A DNA stretch of 64,000 nucleotides from Luteimonas sp. RC10 (lineage in GTDB: Bacteria; Pseudomonadota; Gammaproteobacteria; Xanthomonadales; Xanthomonadaceae). Of the stretch, positions 61,081-64,000 are shown piece by piece. How positions within the stretch are numbered: position 1 is the first letter of the stretch; the number at the start of each line of letters is the position of its first letter. The stretch lies in assembly GCF_014192745.1 (NCBI RefSeq), contig NZ_JACHYJ010000004.1, positions 248,001 to 312,000 of the forward strand, given 5' to 3'. A model generated the notes under the pieces. The model worked only from the letters and a program-made list of their open reading frames with translations, had not been told where the DNA came from and searched no databases. A program made the position numbers and the translations under genes.

Positions 61081-61159
61081 GGCTCGTGTACTCCCGCCGG
61101 CCCGTACGGGGCCGCGAAGCGCGGAAGTGTAACCGACGGCCGGCGCTGGGCCGCGCCGT

Positions 61160-61966
61160 TCAGGCAGCGTCGAGCGCGGCCCGCAGCGGCGCCAGGAACG
61201 CCCCGGCGCGGCGCGCAGCCTCGCCCGGATCGGCGGCATCGGCGATCTCGGCGACCAGGGCGCTGCCCACGACCACGCCATCGGCGTCGGCCGCCATCGA
61301 CGCGGCACCGGCGGCGTCGCGGATGCCGAAGCCGGCGACGACCGGCGCGCGGCTGGCCTGTCGCAGCGTGCGCAATCGGGCCGAGGCCTGCGTCGGGTCG
61401 AGCCGGTCGGAGGCACCGGTGACCCCGGCGAAGCTGACGTAGTACAGGTAGCCCTGCGCCTGCGCGCACAAGGTCTCGATGCGGGCGGCATCGGTCGTCG
61501 GCGACGCCAGCAGGATCAGGGCCAGGCCCTGGACATCGAATGCGGCGCGGTACTCGCCGGCCTCCTCGGGCGGCAGGTCCACCAGCAGCACGCCATCGAC
61601 GCCGGCCTCGCGCGCCTGCACGGCGAAGGCTGCCGGGCCGCGGATATCGACCGGGTTGAGATAGCCCATCAGCACGACCGGGGTCGTGGCATCCGTCGCC
61701 CGGAACGCACGCACCGCATCGAGCACCCAGGTCATGCCGGCGCCGCGTGCGAGCGCACGTTCGGAACTGCGCTGGATCGTCGGGCCGTCGGCCATCGGGT
61801 CGGAGAACGGCACGCCGAGCTCGAGAATGTCCGCGCCCGCGTCGACCAGCGCATGCATCACCGGCACCGTCGCATCCAGCGACGGATCGCCGGCAGTGAC
61901 GAACGGAATCAACGCCTTGCGGCCACTGGCGCGCAGCGCGGCAAAGCGGACGTCGATCCTGGACAT
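61160..61966 (-). CDS. trpA: Tryptophan synthase alpha chain
   Basis: A 268-residue TIM barrel. The catalytic Glu49 and Asp60 lie in [20 protein letters not shown], and the phosphate site is in [10 protein letters not shown]. It cleaves indole-3-glycerol phosphate and channels indole to TrpB. ATG 61966 lies 20 bases after the trpB stop. Confidence 0.97.
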   Translation of the reverse strand: MSRIDVRFAALRASGRKALIPFVTAGDPSLDATVPVMHALVDAGADILELGVPFSDPMADGPTIQRSSERALARGAGMTWVLDAVRAFRATDATTPVVLMGYLNPVDIRGPAAFAVQAREAGVDGVLLVDLPPEEAGEYRAAFDVQGLALILLASPTTDAARIETLCAQAQGYLYYVSFAGVTGASDRLDPTQASARLRTLRQASRAPVVAGFGIRDAAGAASMAADADGVVVGSALVAEIADAADPGEAARRAGAFLAPLRAALDAA

Positions 61967-61986
61967 CGCAGATCCAGTCGCCGCGC

Positions 61987-63204
<1,218 letters not shown>

Positions 63205-63270
63205 CGAAAGGACACGGCGAAAAGATGACTTCCACTCTAGCGCACACGTCCAGGCCTCGGAACCGATAAG

Positions 63271-63295
63271 ATCTGACCGTTAGATCAGGAAATCT
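63271..63295. promoter_or_regulatory. Candidate LysR operator between trpB and the regulator gene
   Basis: An imperfect dyad AGAT-CAGGAA-ATCT (63282-63295) sits next to a second AGATC (63270-63274) in the 96-base divergent region. The spacing suits LysR-type (T-N11-A-like) sites. Position, more than sequence, supports the call. Confidence 0.35.
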
Positions 63296-63300
63296 CACAG

Positions 63301-64000
63301 ATGACCGATGCCGATCTGCCGTCGCTCAACGCCGTGCGCGCCTTCGAGGCGGCCGCCCGCCTGGGCAGCCTCACCCGGGCCGCCGAGGCCCTGCATGTGA
63401 CCCATGGGGCGGTCAGCCGCCAGGTGCGGTTGCTCGAGGACGCGCTGGGCACGCCGCTGTTCGTCCGCGCCGGCCGCGGCCTGCGGCTCACGCCGGCCGG
63501 GGAACGTCTGCGCGATGCGGCCGGCGATGCCTTCGCGCGTCTGCGCAGTGCGGTCGCGACGATCCGGCGCACGCAGGGCGACGAAGCCCTGGTGCTCGGC
63601 TGCCCGGGCAGCCTGGTCGCGCGTTGGGTGATCCCACGCCTGCCTCGACTGGCGGAGGCCTTGCCCGAGTTGCGCTTGCACCTGTCGCCGCACGAGGGCG
63701 CGTTTCCACAGTCACTGGCCGGCTTCGACGCCGCCTTGCTGATCGGTCAGGCGCCCTGGCCGGCCACCTGGCGCGTACGCCTGTTGGCGCCCGAACGCAT
63801 CGGACCGGTCGTCAGCCCCCGGCATCCCGAGGTCGCACGCCTGCGCACGCTCGCGCCCGACGCCCTGCTGCGCGAGCCGCTGCTGCATACCCTGTCGCGG
63901 CCGCAGGCCTGGCCCGCCTGGGCGGCCGCCGCCGGTGCCGCGCCGCCCCAGGCCCTGGGCACGGGCTTCGAGCATCTCTACTTCCTGCTCGAAGCCGCGG
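63301..64000 (+). CDS. LysR-family transcriptional regulator (GcvA/TrpI-like), cut by the window end
   Basis: The first 233 codons are present, with no stop before 64000. The N-terminal winged helix-turn-helix (about 5-65) reads LNAVRAFEAAARLGSLTRAAEALHVTHGAVSRQVRLLE, and the effector-binding domain begins near 90 (LVLGCPGSLVARWVIPRLP). It resembles GcvA/TrpI-type regulators. Divergence from trpBA suggests control by indole-3-glycerol phosphate or a related signal, as known for TrpI; this is inference from position. Confidence 0.88.
   Translation, partial: MTDADLPSLNAVRAFEAAARLGSLTRAAEALHVTHGAVSRQVRLLEDALGTPLFVRAGRGLRLTPAGERLRDAAGDAFARLRSAVATIRRTQGDEALVLGCPGSLVARWVIPRLPRLAEALPELRLHLSPHEGAFPQSLAGFDAALLIGQAPWPATWRVRLLAPERIGPVVSPRHPEVARLRTLAPDALLREPLLHTLSRPQAWPAWAAAAGAAPPQALGTGFEHLYFLLEAA

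Overview
The window is high-GC, densely coded DNA from a gammaproteobacterium. Housekeeping gene content and order suggest the Xanthomonadaceae/Lysobacteraceae (Lysobacter or Luteimonas type): tpiA-secG-tRNA-Leu-nuoA-N, tRNA-fMet-rimP-nusA-infB-rbfA-truB-rpsO-pnp, trpBA-accD-glmM, bpt and rlmKL. The taxon is inferred from recognised protein families and gene order, not from a database match.

Layout. 1-19,000 is a mixed region: a truncated comEC, a lipoprotein, a LysM/cell-wall protein, a family 6 DNA glycosylase, pirin, rlmKL, a divergent AraC/SDR pair, a MOSC protein coupled to a hydrolase, an amidase, tesB, a sigma factor with membrane helices, an EF-hand protein, bpt, and a lipoprotein of the endonuclease/exonuclease/phosphatase fold. 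19,125-23,962 is a compact peptide gene cluster: HlyD-type fusion protein, C39-peptidase ABC exporter, a 52-residue double-glycine precursor, and an ATP-grasp ligase of the MvdD type. It reads as a graspetide (omega-ester/amide peptide) cluster. 24,000-34,107 is the classical translation/RNA operon from tRNA-fMet down to pnp, on the minus strand.

34,266-39,418 is the most unusual part. It is a four-gene minus-strand operon: a 59-residue precursor with a Thr/Ser/Cys-rich C-terminus, a JmjC/cupin-like protein that has lost its metal ligands, a LanM-type dehydratase (DUF4135) whose usual LanC cyclase is replaced by a DUF6624-like domain, and a JmjC-like protein with an intact His-x-Asp...His triad. 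It lies between the end of the nuo operon and tRNA-fMet and looks like an undescribed class of modified-peptide pathway.

39,733-54,653 holds all 14 nuo genes of respiratory complex I in canonical order, with a candidate promoter upstream of nuoA and a strong terminator after nuoN. 54,997-56,372 holds tRNA-Leu(GAG), secG and tpiA. 56,559-58,835 holds a DUF481 outer-membrane protein, a patch of dispersed inverted repeats related to one at 24.0-24.5 kb, and a 2-oxoglutarate/Fe(II) oxygenase. 58,853-64,000 is glmM, accD, trpA and trpB on the minus strand and a divergent LysR regulator that runs off the end.

Many genes overlap by ATGA or GTGA junctions, so operons and translational coupling are the rule. 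Start codons are often GTG. Where the start was ambiguous, the alternatives are given.
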